Notes: a model not told the origin generated them from the sequence alone. DNA of 64,000 nt from Procambarus clarkii (GCF_040958095.1 NC_091165.1:32652460-32716459), one strand, 5' to 3'. Positions 44,047 through 54,352 are shown, numbered from the stretch's first letter. Made by a program: numbers and translations.

Positions 44047-47000
44047 CTAAATATCACCAAGGATGCCAATACGAGAACAAAAACGCATAAGGCGAACGAT
44101 ATCAAAAGTATCCGAGTCACCAAGAATTCTATCGAGGGACAGGTGACCGCGAGGGGCGGTCGGAAAGCAAGACACACGCTCGTCCTGGAAGTCAGGACAT
44201 TCAAGAAGGACATGCACGACCGTAAGAGGGACAATGCAACTAGGACAATAAGGAGCAGGGCGGCGCTCCATCAAGTGACCATGGGTTAAGCGAGTATGGC
44301 CAATACGCAACCTCGCCAGAGCTGTTTCCCACCGCCGGTTACGGTGGAAGGAGGACGGCCACGAGGAAACACAACATTTAAGAGTACGTAGCTTGTTACC
44401 AGTAACAGACAACCAAGAAGCCTGCCAACGGGTAAGGACTGAGGAATGGATAACCGGGTAAAAGTCGGAATACGGAATGCCTTTACGAGAGATGGGACAA
44501 GAGCGGACAGCTTCCTTAGCGGCAGCATCCGCACGCTCATTTAAAGACACGCCAATATGGCTGGGAACCCAACAAAACTCAACCGACTTAAATTTACTGT
44601 GAACGAGAAACAGCCAATGCTGGATCTCGACAACTACTGGATGAACTGGATTAAAGCACCCGAGAGCCATGAGGGCACTACGAGAGTCAACAACAACCAC
44701 AAAGGAAGACTGACAACGAGAAAGCAGGAGACGAAGAGCATAGAGAATAGCATAAAGTTCCGCTGTAAAGATGCTAGTCTCCGGAGGCAAGCGACACATA
44801 TAAGTGCAATCAGGAAAAACAACAGAGTAGCCAACACCGTCCGCTGACTTAGACCCATCGGTGAAGACAGAAACGGAGCGCGAGTGAGAAGAAAAGTGCT
44901 CGAGGAAAAGGCGTTTTAGCACCGTAGGAGGGGTAAAAGCTTTAGTGATACGAGTCAAGGATGTACAAAACCGCGGAAGAGGGACCCTCCACGGGGGCAA
45001 AGAAGGAACAACACGAGGAGAAACATCAGAAATACGAACGGAAAGAGAATCCTGTAGGCGAGATAACCGGACAGAAAGAGGGAGGTGGTGAAGAGGAACA
45101 GGAACCGCAGGAGGGGTAAAAGTTAAAGCACGACAGAGGCGAGAGGAAGGATGTTGCAAGGACCGCGCAAGATAGCGAAGACAGTAGCGATCACGGCGGT
45201 CCTGGAGAGACAGGAAGCCAGTGTCAACATACAAGCTAAGGACGGGAGTCGAACGAAAGGCACCAGAACTGAGGCGCAACCCAGTATGGTGCAAAGCATC
45301 AAGACGGCGAAGAGTAGAAGGAGAAGCAGACGAGTAAGCAGGGCAACCATAATCGAGCTTAGACAGGACGAGAGAGGAATGTAAAGCAAGGAGAGTGCGC
45401 CTATCTGCCCCCCAAGAAGTATGGGACAAGACCCGAAGGAGGGTAAGGGCCTTAGAGCACTCAACACGGAGGTAAGAGATATGGGGAGACCAAGACAAAC
45501 GAGTGTCAAGGAATAACCCCAAAAGCTTCGCGGAATCTTTGTATTCAAGGGGATGACCATAAAGTGACAAAGAGGGACGAAGAACAACCCGTTTCCGCGT
45601 AAAAGTCATGGCACAAGTCTTAGAAGTAGAGAACTTGAAGCCATGATCGGTGGCCCAAGACGACACGGCATCAATTGCAAGTTGAAGCCGGCGTTGAAGG
45701 AGAGGCGAATCATCACCCTGACAACAAAGGGTAAGATCATCGACATAGAGAGCGGAGAAGACACCAGAAGGAAGAGAGGAAAGAAGACCATTGAGGGCAA
45801 CCAGAAAAAGAGTAGTGCTCAGAACACTACCCTGGGGCACACCTTCGTATTGCTGAAAAGAGGGAGACAGAGCGGTACCAAGGCGCACCCGAAAGGAACG
45901 ACGAGAGAGGAAGCTGCGGAGAAAGAGAGGGAGATGACCACGAAGGCCAAAAGAATGAAGTTGAGATAGGATATGATAACGCCAAGTGGTGTCATAAGCC
46001 TTTTCTAGGTCAAAAAGGACGGCAACAACGGAGGTCTTTGCAGCAAAAGCAGTACGAATATAGACCTCCAAGTTCACCAGGACATCTGTCGTGCTGCGGC
46101 ACTTGCGGAAACCAAATTGAGAAGGGGAGAGGAGGTGATGGTGTTCCAGGAACCACATCAGACGAACGTTAACCATACGTTCAAAGAGTTTGCAGACACA
46201 ACTTGTGAGAGCAATAGGGCGAAAGTCCTTAGGGGAAGTACCCAGAGACCCCGGTTTGCGAACAGGGAGGACAACGGCATCGAGCCAGTCCTCAGGGACT
46301 GACGACGACTCCCAGATCCGATTATACAGACTCAGTAAATACTGAGACGTGCTCGGAGGGAGATGGCGAAGCATCTCATAATGAATACCATCGGAGCCCG
46401 CCGCCGTAGAACCGCAGAGGGCCAGGGCAGAACGAAGTTCAGAGAGAGAGAAGGGATCATTATAGGGAAGCTGAAGATGAGTGCAGAAATCTAAAGGACG
46501 AGACTCAAGGACAGGTTTACGAAGAAGGAAAGATTGGGGAAGATGAAGACCAGAGCTAACAGAAGAAAAGTGGGAACCCAGTTCGGAAGCGACCTGCAAC
46601 GGGTCCGCCACAAGAGTATCATGGAGGTGAAGGACCGGTGAAACATCGGGAACGAACTTACCCGCTATCTTGCGGATACGCTTCCAGATCTGGGCCAGAG
46701 GGGTTTCGGACGTAATTGTCGAGACATAAGATGCCCAACATTCACGTTTAGCCGTACGGATGGCCCTACGGGCCACCGCACTCGCTTTCCGAAAGAAAAG
46801 AAAAGAATCGGTCGTCTGCCTACGGCGGTGCTTCTTCCAGGCTGCACGCTTACAGCGGACAGCCCGAGCACAGTCCGCATTCCACCAGGGAACGCACTTC
46901 CGTGGACCCCGAGAGGAAGAGCGAGGAATAGAGCGGAGGGCAGCGTCGAAGACAGTGTCATGAAAAAGGAGGAGAGCGCGAGAGAGGGGCAGAAGGGAGA

Positions 47001-47775
47001 GGTCAGAGAGAGTAGCACTGAGGGAAAATAGGGTCCAGTCCGCCTTAGCAAACTGCCACCTAGGGAAAGAGAGGGAAGGGCGAAAAGAGAAAAAGGAAAC
47101 AAGGATGGGGAAATGATCACTTCCATGGAGGTCATCAAGAACCTGCCACGTGAAATCTAAGTAAAGAGAAGAAGAGCAGAGAGAAAGATCAAGACAAGAA
47201 AGGGTGCGAGTTCGAGAGTCCAAATGAGTGGGCTCACCAGAATTCAGAAGAGACAGGGAAGAAGAGAGGAGAAACGGCTCAAGGAGGCGACCCCGGGTAT
47301 TCGTCAGAACGTCACCCCAAAGAGAATGACGACAATTGAAGTCACCCAGCAGGAGCACAGGCTCCGGCAAGGAGTCTAGGAGGTGTTTCAAATCAGGAAG
47401 AGAGAGCGGGACACTCGGGGGGAGATAAATGGAACAAACTGTGTACCATTTCCCCACAAAGATACGAGCAGCAGAACAATGGAGAGGCGAAGGAAAAAGT
47501 AAAGGAACAAAGGAAACATCAGCCCGAATCAAGAGAGCAGAAGAATTAGAAGCCCCAGCAATGGCTGGGGGGGGGGGGGAGAGAAAGGAATAGCCACGAA
47601 AACGACCAGGACGAGCACCAAGCATTGGCTCCTGGAGACAGACACAAAGGGGCGAAAACCGCGAAACCAGAAGTTGGAGTTCGAGGAAATTGGCGTAATA
47701 ACCTCGAACATTCCATTGAAGAATGGACAACGACGAGAAGAGAAAGGACAAAAACAGAGAACAAGGAAGAAACAA
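44047..47775 (-). CDS. LINE ORF2 protein: AP endonuclease, reverse transcriptase, RNase H
   Basis: A 1242-aa uninterrupted frame. Endonuclease ~16-230: I-L-Q-W-N-V-R-G (Asn22), L-Q-E-P (Glu49), G-D-F-N (144-147), C-L-D-L (194-197) and G-S-D-H (218-221). Reverse transcriptase ~495-770: D-F-R-P-I-A-L-T (517-524), F-D-L-E-K-A-Y-D (588-595), G-V-P-Q-G-S-V (645-651) and the catalytic Y-V-D-D (677-680). RNase H ~965-1090: F-T-D-G-S-K (Asp973), T-A-E-L-Y-A (Glu1006), V-V-D-S-R (Asp1030), S-H-I-G (His1073) and R-A-D-A (Asp1083). A C-terminal Cys/His motif C-P-S-C...V-H-V-L-L-E-C-P closes it. All expected active-site residues are present. Role: nicks target DNA and copies the element RNA (target-primed reverse transcription). 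The start codon is the first ATG after ORF1; initiation may be by re-initiation. Confidence 0.96.
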   Translation of the reverse strand: MFLPCSLFLSFLFSSLSILQWNVRGYYANFLELQLLVSRFSPLCVCLQEPMLGARPGRFRGYSFLSPPPPAIAGASNSSALLIRADVSFVPLLFPSPLHCSAARIFVGKWYTVCSIYLPPSVPLSLPDLKHLLDSLPEPVLLLGDFNCRHSLWGDVLTNTRGRLLEPFLLSSSLSLLNSGEPTHLDSRTRTLSCLDLSLCSSSLYLDFTWQVLDDLHGSDHFPILVSFFSFRPSLSFPRWQFAKADWTLFSLSATLSDLSLLPLSRALLLFHDTVFDAALRSIPRSSSRGPRKCVPWWNADCARAVRCKRAAWKKHRRRQTTDSFLFFRKASAVARRAIRTAKRECWASYVSTITSETPLAQIWKRIRKIAGKFVPDVSPVLHLHDTLVADPLQVASELGSHFSSVSSGLHLPQSFLLRKPVLESRPLDFCTHLQLPYNDPFSLSELRSALALCGSTAAGSDGIHYEMLRHLPPSTSQYLLSLYNRIWESSSVPEDWLDAVVLPVRKPGSLGTSPKDFRPIALTSCVCKLFERMVNVRLMWFLEHHHLLSPSQFGFRKCRSTTDVLVNLEVYIRTAFAAKTSVVAVLFDLEKAYDTTWRYHILSQLHSFGLRGHLPLFLRSFLSRRSFRVRLGTALSPSFQQYEGVPQGSVLSTTLFLVALNGLLSSLPSGVFSALYVDDLTLCCQGDDSPLLQRRLQLAIDAVSSWATDHGFKFSTSKTCAMTFTRKRVVLRPSLSLYGHPLEYKDSAKLLGLFLDTRLSWSPHISYLRVECSKALTLLRVLSHTSWGADRRTLLALHSSLVLSKLDYGCPAYSSASPSTLRRLDALHHTGLRLSSGAFRSTPVLSLYVDTGFLSLQDRRDRYCLRYLARSLQHPSSRLCRALTFTPPAVPVPLHHLPLSVRLSRLQDSLSVRISDVSPRVVPSLPPWRVPLPRFCTSLTRITKAFTPPTVLKRLFLEHFSSHSRSVSVFTDGSKSADGVGYSVVFPDCTYMCRLPPETSIFTAELYAILYALRLLLSRCQSSFVVVVDSRSALMALGCFNPVHPVVVEIQHWLFLVHSKFKSVEFCWVPSHIGVSLNERADAAAKEAVRSCPISRKGIPYSDFYPVIHSSVLTRWQASWLSVTGNKLRTLKCCVSSWPSSFHRNRRWETALARLRIGHTRLTHGHLMERRPAPYCPSCIVPLTVVHVLLECPDFQDERVSCFPTAPRGHLSLDRILGDSDTFDIVRLMRFCSRIGILGDI

Positions 47776-47798
47776 AGGCGAAAGACCAACAGAGCACG

Positions 47799-49745
47799 TT
47801 AAAGAATATCAGGGTCGGGATCAGGGTCAGCAAAGTCAGGGTTAGGGGGCATGGGTAAACTGAGCAAAGACGGAGGGAAGGAAACGGGAGAACAGATCAG
47901 AGGTGGGCGGGCAGGGTCCGGAGGAGGAGGAGGAGGAGGAGGAGGAGACAACGGAGAGGAGCAGTCAAGGACAGCAGCAGGAAGAGGGGGAGTAGAAAGA
48001 GAGGAGCGCACCCCAGCAAGAGCAGCAACCGAAAGGGAAGCAGGGGCCAAAGAAACCTCCATAGCAGGAACAGGGGGCGCAAGCACTGAAACGGGAGGGG
48101 AAGGAGCAACAGAGCCAGGAGGAGCTGAGGAAGAAAGCGAAGCCTTCTTACCCGCCGGGGAAGAGGAAGGAGAGGAGCCAGGCTTACGCTTCTGACTTAA
48201 AGAGACCGGTGTCCCAGCAACTACGTACCGGGCAACGGATTCCAGTGTCTCAACCGGAGAAGCCGAACGAGAGCACACACGACGGCCGGTAGGAGAGCGA
48301 TGGACATCCGCCCGCACCGACAGGCGGTGGGGAGAGCTGACAGATGGAGGAAGAGGATGGGAAGGAGGACCGGAGGGGGACGAGGAAGAAGACACAGAAG
48401 ACACGACAGACCGGGTAGAAGGAAGGGGAACCCCAGACAGAGGACCAGGAGGAGGATCCTTCGGGAGAGAACCCGAAGGAACAGAGGAGGGGGCAGTGGG
48501 CGCATCAGGGTCCAAGGCCCGGAAACGGTTGTGAGTCTGAGGAAGGCGGGAAGGACGAGGAGAGGAAGAGCGCAACACGCGAGCATAAGAGATATTAGCA
48601 TAAGGCGGGAGCCGGCGAACCTGGCGCCTCGCCTCAGGAAAAGATAAACGCTCCCGGTGCTTCAGGTTGAGGACGGCTGCCTCAAGCTTGTAATGGACAC
48701 ACGCACGGGAGAAGGTAGGATGGGCCTCACCGCAGTTGAGGCAACGAGCCTGGGGAGAAGTGCACTCCGACTTAGAGTGACCTTCGCCACCACACAAAGG
48801 ACAGAGAGAGACAGTCCCGGAGCAGCGGAGGGCACCATGCCCAAACCTCCAGCACTTGTTGCAGAGCCGAGGAGAAGGAATGTACTCCTGGACAGAGCAC
48901 CTGGCACCAGCAAGAATGACAGAGGGTGGAAGGGTCCTACCATCAAAGGTAATCTTCACAACCCGGAGGGGTTGACGGCGACTACCACGAGGGGGACGAG
49001 TAAACGTGTCCACCTGGAGAATAGAATGGCCCTGGGCAGCGAGGATATGTCGAATATCATCGTGGCAGTCGCTCAGGTCCCGAACACCGGTTGCAACATG
49101 GGGCGGGAGCAAAATAATGCCAACACTGGCATTCAACTGAGCGTTTTTCGAGACCCGAACGGGGGTCTCGCCAAGGCAGGACAAGGCAGCCAAGCGGGAA
49201 GCAGCATCCTGAGAAGGAGCAGCAACGACACGTGTACCGAGACGAGTGGGGTTGAAAGTAATGGAGGCATCCACGGAATCAATGAGATGTCGATGAAGGG
49301 AGAAATCGTCAGGAGGCGCAGAATCAAGAGGGAGGAGATCAAAATATTTGGCCCACGAAGCGGGACCAAACAAGGCTTGATAGGTAGCAGAACTGGAAGG
49401 AATCGAGCGAGGGCGGCCGTGACGAGGACGGCGGTGAGAACCCCCAGAGAGAGAGGGGTTAAAAGGCGCAGTAGTTACAACTAGAGAAGGAGCCGCGCCA
49501 GGGGACGAGGTAGTCACCACTGGGGGCTTGGGGCTCGACCCAACCACAGAGGAGGGAAGGGAGCCAGGGGAAGGAGTCAGAGAGGCCAAAGGAGGAGCAA
49601 GGTCGGGGCCCAATGTAGCGGAGGCTACAGAGCCCGGTCTTCCAATACGGACCGACCCGGGGGCTTGGTCGCCCACCCCACGAGCCTGAGAAGGGAAGCC
49701 AGAAGCAGCCGAAACAGGGGTTTTCATCGTGACGAAAAGAAACAT
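47799..49745 (-). CDS. LINE ORF1 protein: nucleic-acid-binding, triple CCHC
   Basis: A 648-aa uninterrupted frame. The N-terminal ~120 residues are rich in Gly, Pro and Ser. A folded central region (~125-290) includes W-A-K-Y-F-D-L-L-P-L and V-V-K-I-T-F-D-G-R. Three zinc knuckles follow: C295-N-K-C...H303...C308, C315-P-L-C...H323...C328, and C335-L-N-C...H342...C349 (variant spacing in the third). The C-terminal ~250 residues are Pro/Ser-rich and low in complexity. Retrotransposon gag-like ORF1 proteins of this layout bind element RNA and form the particle with ORF2p. The ATG at 49745 was chosen as the first in frame; a second Met is six codons later. A matching but broken ORF1 is at 13322-15160. 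Confidence 0.92.
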   Translation of the reverse strand: MFLFVTMKTPVSAASGFPSQARGVGDQAPGSVRIGRPGSVASATLGPDLAPPLASLTPSPGSLPSSVVGSSPKPPVVTTSSPGAAPSLVVTTAPFNPSLSGGSHRRPRHGRPRSIPSSSATYQALFGPASWAKYFDLLPLDSAPPDDFSLHRHLIDSVDASITFNPTRLGTRVVAAPSQDAASRLAALSCLGETPVRVSKNAQLNASVGIILLPPHVATGVRDLSDCHDDIRHILAAQGHSILQVDTFTRPPRGSRRQPLRVVKITFDGRTLPPSVILAGARCSVQEYIPSPRLCNKCWRFGHGALRCSGTVSLCPLCGGEGHSKSECTSPQARCLNCGEAHPTFSRACVHYKLEAAVLNLKHRERLSFPEARRQVRRLPPYANISYARVLRSSSPRPSRLPQTHNRFRALDPDAPTAPSSVPSGSLPKDPPPGPLSGVPLPSTRSVVSSVSSSSSPSGPPSHPLPPSVSSPHRLSVRADVHRSPTGRRVCSRSASPVETLESVARYVVAGTPVSLSQKRKPGSSPSSSPAGKKASLSSSAPPGSVAPSPPVSVLAPPVPAMEVSLAPASLSVAALAGVRSSLSTPPLPAAVLDCSSPLSPPPPPPPPPDPARPPLICSPVSFPPSLLSLPMPPNPDFADPDPDPDIL

Positions 49746-50276
49746 TCACTCACGAATGTGCCCCCACACCCACCATGGAGCCACAATTAGAGGCAGGACA
49801 CCCAACAAGAAGCTATCGCCGATCTTGTCGGGGCCTCCTAGGGGTGCGTCGTGAGTATACGCCCCACAAACGCCACCTTAAGAAACCGACAGTCTGTCGA
49901 GATCGGGTTCAGTGACGAAGTGGGGATTGACAATAAAAGGTTCCCCTCGCTCTCGACGTCGGGTACTGCAGTTCTACGGGTGCATGAGTATGCCTCCTCA
50001 AGCACCCGGGCGTCAAAATAGAAGAAGTCCATGGAAGAACCAGAACGAGCAAAAGGTCGGCAGGAAACGGCAAGCAGATAGGAGAAGAGGGGGGAGAAAA
50101 ACGAAACAGAAGGAAAAGGAAAAGGTGCCCAGCAGAATTGGAGAGGACGGCAGCAGGAGCACAAGGCTAGAAAAGGACAGAGGACTGTCCGAAGGAGCAT
50201 CACACTCCGGCAGCCGCCCACGAAGCCCCCACACGGCGACAACGAGCTGAGCGGGGAGGGGGCGTCACCATACAAG

Positions 50277-50716
50277 ATTAGTGGTTCGCTATGGGGAACA
50301 CAAATGTAGATACTTATATATAACCAGTGTATATAGTGTAATAACCGACAAGGTATTTGTTCACTGTTTTATGAATATAATAACTGAATCAATAATTTGC
50401 ACACCATAATTTTCAATACAGTGATGATTCACACATTGTATTATATAAATATATCACACAACACACTATTGAATAATATTACAGCAAAAAAAAAGGAACA
50501 AATCAATCATTGACATTGAAATAATTAGGTAATTATATCTTTGTGGCAACCTGCTGCCTGACAGCTGGGGCGAAGCAGAACTTCCCGATGCTTGCCGAGT
50601 CAGCGCCTCTTTTTTTTTTTTTTTTGCCAGACTTCCCTGACTTATTGCCGCCAAAATATGTCACTTACGATTTTTTTTATTATTTTTCCCATGAACAGGG
50701 AACACAAATTAACAGG
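50277..50716 (+). mobile_element. Satellite element C, right part
   Basis: This continues the unit cut by the LINE insertion (GATTAGTGGTTCGCTATGG, ACTTATATATAACC, GTGTATATAGTGTAATAAC) and then the right end as in element A (ATTAGGTAATTATATCTTTG, CCAAAATATGTCAC, GATTTTTTTTATT). The expected TTAA terminus is missing because another TTAA element starts at 50717. Confidence 0.7.
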
Positions 50717-51021
50717 TTAACACTATCGGTCACCTTGGACCTGACTCGCGTCCATTATTTTTATCTTGAATCCTAACTTTGGACTGGACTTATGTCCAAA
50801 ACAAAAATATTTGTATAAAATTCATTTTTCATCCAATCGACTTGGGGATACTTTCAAAATGAGCGCCATAAAATTCCCGTTCTCCTTGATAGGCCTACTG
50901 GCTGCGTGGTGCTTCGGCACAAGGTGGCGACCTCATATTTTGTTGACATCGCTTGTGACTGGATTGTTGTCCCCTAGCGTCCCCAACTCGTGCGGTTTTT
51001 TGCGTTTATTTCGCTTCGTGT

Positions 51022-51327
51022 GTGTTCTCCAACCTTTATATACATTCAACGATGGCAATGTGGGCCCTATTAAGGTGGGACACTGAGGAATGGCCTATCA
51101 CAACAGACACCATTCCACGCGCTCTGGATCTAAATGCTGACGCCAGTACTGCTGATGCTGCAAATCTGTCAACGCCGGGACCATCTGGCGTGAGGCGGCC
51201 TTTATTCGCTGCACACCACGAACCTTCCTCATCTGACTCTGAACTCGAGGCAGATGACCTAGACGCAACAGGTGTTGCAGGAAACGTAGCACCAGGTCGT
51301 TTATTTAGCACAGAAACTTTTATTTAG
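51022..51327 (+). pseudogene. Short acidic ORF, possible transposase N-terminal remnant
   Basis: A 101-aa frame (second Met at 51052) with W-A-L-L-R-W-D-T-E-E-W, T-P-G-P-S-G-V and an acidic S-S-S-D-S-E-L-E-A-D-D-L-D patch. Acidic N-terminal regions are common in piggyBac-type transposases, and the frame lies in a TTAA-type element. No catalytic domain follows, so identity is tentative. Confidence 0.3.
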
Positions 51328-52330
51328 TTTTGTGTAAGTAATTAATTACAATGTATATACATATACTGTTGGTAGACCCATACGTATCCTTCATATGGGG
51401 ATAATATTATGTTTTCCTTGTAGAGCGTTTTATTGCGAAAAAAATGATACCAAAATGTAGACCCAAAAATAGCTTTATAAAAAAATAAACTCCTTTATGT
51501 GTTTATTGGGTGTACCGGGTGTAAAGGGGGTGGGAATGGGTGGACTCTAGCGGGTAAAGCACCCGCGACTTTATATGCGGTTGCGGGTGGGGCGCCCACA
51601 TGTTTTGATATTGATATGCATATGTCCGTGTAGAGAATTTTATTGCGATCACAGTGATACCAGAATCAACGTGATAGATCATGATTTGACTTGACAAACA
51701 TGATAACAGCAACAACGTATCCACAATGTTTAGCGCGCACGGCTAACAAGCGACTTCGCTTTTTATTTGGTACGGGTCTCACAAATGCTTTAGTGACATT
51801 TTATATGTATGTTTCTCTAGAACATTCTATTGCAAACACAATGATACCAAATAGAAACACATGCATCAATAAATAAGGTCACAACACTGAAAAGATTATA
51901 CACTTTTCAGTAGTCGCGAACATGCTGTGCTGTAGGTCGCGCGGTAACGGGTAACTCTTCCCTGACTTCCCACATCTGGCGGGTGGGGGTGGATCACGAA
52001 TAGGACTTGATATTCGTATGTCCGTATACGGAATTTTATAGCGATTCCATTGATACCTAAAAAATGATATAGGACAATTCTGGAGGTGACTACCCTAAAA
52101 ATAGTAAAAACATTTCATCGCTGTTTTGTGCGCGCGGCTAATGAGCGACTTAGTTTTTTATTTGGTACGGGTCTCACGAATGCTTTAGTGACATTTTATA
52201 TGTATGTTTCTCTAGAACATTCTATTGCGAACACAATGATACCAAATAGAAACCCATACATCAATAAATAAGGTCACAACACTGAAAAGAGTATACACTT
52301 TTCAGTGTTGCCGCTTGAGTGCCCAACACT

Positions 52331-52371
52331 CAAGTGGCCTTGACACTTTCCCCAAGTGTCAAGGCCACTTG
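52331..52371. repeat. Perfect 18-bp hairpin
   Basis: CAAGTGGCCTTGACACTT (52331-52348) and its exact complement (52354-52371) flank a 5-base loop. It lies next to a smaller hairpin CTTGAGTGCCCAACACTCAAG. It is probably part of a TTAA-type element and is not followed by a T run. Confidence 0.9.
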
Positions 52372-52630
52372 GGGAAAGTTTCACGGCTGAGTGCCGGTGC
52401 GCGATAATGCAGGAACATTTTTTTTTTGTGCCCCCGTGGGTGACAAATGCCAAATTGCCCTTAGCAACACAAGAGTTAAAAACCTTCTATAAATTCAGTT
52501 TCTGTTCAATTATCAGAATTTTTACATATTTTGTGTAAAGTGGTTTGTTCTACATTCTGGATGTTTAGTTTTGTCCGTAAACCCCAAACATTGGAGTTAT
52601 ACGTTGTTGTGCCTATTTCTGGCGTTTATT

Positions 52631-53150
52631 TTAACACTATCGGTAACTTTGGACCGGACTCACGTCCATTATTTTTCTCCCGAGTCCTAACTTTGAACCG
52701 GACTTGCGTCCACTACAAAAAATATTTGTATAAAATTCATTTTTTATCCAATCGACCTCGGGATAGTATCAAAATAAGCAGCTTTAGAATGTGCACAATT
52801 TGATACCAAAATGAAAGATGTAACATGAAACTTGATGTCCGAACACTTATATGATTATAAATAGGCTTTTGGTCAAAATTTTAAAATATTTGTTAAAATT
52901 CTATTTATTATGCTACCATGTTGGGACTAGTTTTAAAATGCGCGCCTTTACGTCGTGAACAATTTGATACCCAAATGAAAGATGCAACACAAAAATTTAT
53001 GCCAGAACACTGGAAAGATATAAATAATTTTGTGATGATGAGCTTCCAGAATTAAAATATTTGTTAAAATTCCAGTTATTGCTCTATTATTATGGGACTA
53101 GTTTTAAAATACGCCCCTTTTTATTGCGAACAATTGACATGATATATATC
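52631..53150 (+). mobile_element. Second TTAA-type element relic with ~170-bp repeats
   Basis: It starts TTAA CACTATCGGTAACTTTGG at 52631, as at 50717. From about 52720 to 53145 a ~170-bp unit is repeated about two and a half times (ATATTTGTTAAAATTC, GGGACTAGTTTTAAAATGCG, GAACAATTTGATACCAAAATG, then GAAAGATGCAACA). Similar units in reverse orientation end the window at 63880-64000. The right end is not defined. Confidence 0.55.
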
Positions 53151-53414
53151 TACCTCATTACATACACAAAATTATATAGTGAGGTGTGTGTGTATGTTTT
53201 TTGAAGTATTATTACCCATTTTTGGTAAACCAGCTTAGGTGACCTTTGATTGTCAACAACAGATGGCAGCATTTACCAGGTCTGAGTGCCTGTTTCGACA
53301 GTCTGAAGAGCTGGCTCAGCATTACAACATCTGGATGATGTCTCATCATAGCTCAACTTTACCTAATGATGTGAAAACTTAAAAAGGTGAACTGTAAATA
53401 TGAACTCAACTCAC
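53151..53414 (-). other. Host intron downstream of exon 53658-53415
   Basis: Intron starting with a consensus donor GTGAGT at 53414-53409 on the minus strand. No other feature recognised. Confidence 0.5.
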
Positions 53415-53658
53415 CTCTATTGATCCACTGGGCAAGCCATCGGGAGAGCTGTACAGCTCGCTTGGGAAACATATGGAAGAACTTGGCTTTAATAGCACCT
53501 TGTGAAAGATGTATAACTCCATTTATTAGGTCTTTGTGCGTGGTACCAGCAACACAGCGGGAAAACAGATAATCCACGACGAGCGCAGCCTCTGCTCGTA
53601 ACCGTGTCTGGATGCTCTTCTGAACTTCCTCCACAGTATAAGGCTGATCTAAAGCCAA
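53415..53658 (-). CDS. Host gene, upstream visible coding exon
   Basis: On the minus strand an acceptor CTTTTCATCAACAG precedes 53658 and the consensus donor AGAG|GTGAGT follows at 53415. The 244-bp exon begins in phase 0 and ends one base into a Gly codon, which the next exon (36271) completes. It encodes [25 protein letters not shown], a helix with F-F-H-M-F-P-K-R, and [10 protein letters not shown] at its end. Codon-level continuity over 17 kb of intron supports a real gene. The start could lie slightly upstream, as the frame stays open. No catalytic Cys can be assigned, and earlier exons are outside the window or unrecognised. Confidence 0.83.
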
Positions 53659-53800
53659 CTGTTGATGAAAAGTAACGTCATGATGTCTGCTTATATTTCT
53701 TTTAAAACTAAACAACAAAATCTTAAAAGAATAAACAGTGATACAGAATGTTAAACCTTGTGAAATGCCTGTACACATACAAATAATATGGTAGGTAAAA

Positions 53801-54352
<552 letters not shown>

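Larger units (their letters stand above)
43957..50276 (-). mobile_element. I-superfamily LINE, full length, apparently intact, with TSD
   Basis: The 13-bp direct repeat GTCACCATACAAG at 43957-43969 and 50264-50276 is the target-site duplication. The element proper is 43970-50263 (6294 bp). On the minus strand it starts GCCCCCTCCCCGC, has a 5' UTR of ~518 bp, ORF1 (49745-47799), a 23-bp spacer, ORF2 (47775-44047), and a 3' UTR of ~77 bp ending GATAATTACTTA without a poly(A) tail. Its termini coincide with those of the plus-strand copy at 12731-18949. It lies inside a satellite unit of element C and within the 17-kb host intron, in the same orientation as the host gene. Clade: RNase H downstream of RT and triple CCHC ORF1 fit the I/Nimb group. 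The exact clade is inferred. Confidence 0.95.
50717..52480 (+). mobile_element. TTAA-type element relic with tandem internal units
   Basis: TTAA at 50717-50720 is followed by CACTATCGGTCACCTTGGAC. The same terminus recurs at 52631 (TTAA CACTATCGGTAACTTTGG). Inside, two ~390-bp units at about 51600-51935 and 51990-52320 share TTTTTATTTGGTACGGGTCTC, GAATGCTTTAGTGACATTTTATATG and GATACCAAATAGAAAC. The right terminus is not clear. A short open frame (51022-51327) may be a transposase remnant. Confidence 0.55.

Noticed and set aside
48300-49484. Plus-strand frames of 115 and 275 aa opposite LINE ORF1
   Set aside because: Antisense shadows of the GC-rich, Pro/Ser-rich ORF1. Composition is Arg/Gly-rich as expected for the complement, and there is no independent support.
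52331-52371. Rho-independent terminator
   Set aside because: The genome is eukaryotic and the stem is not followed by a T run. It fits an element hairpin better.
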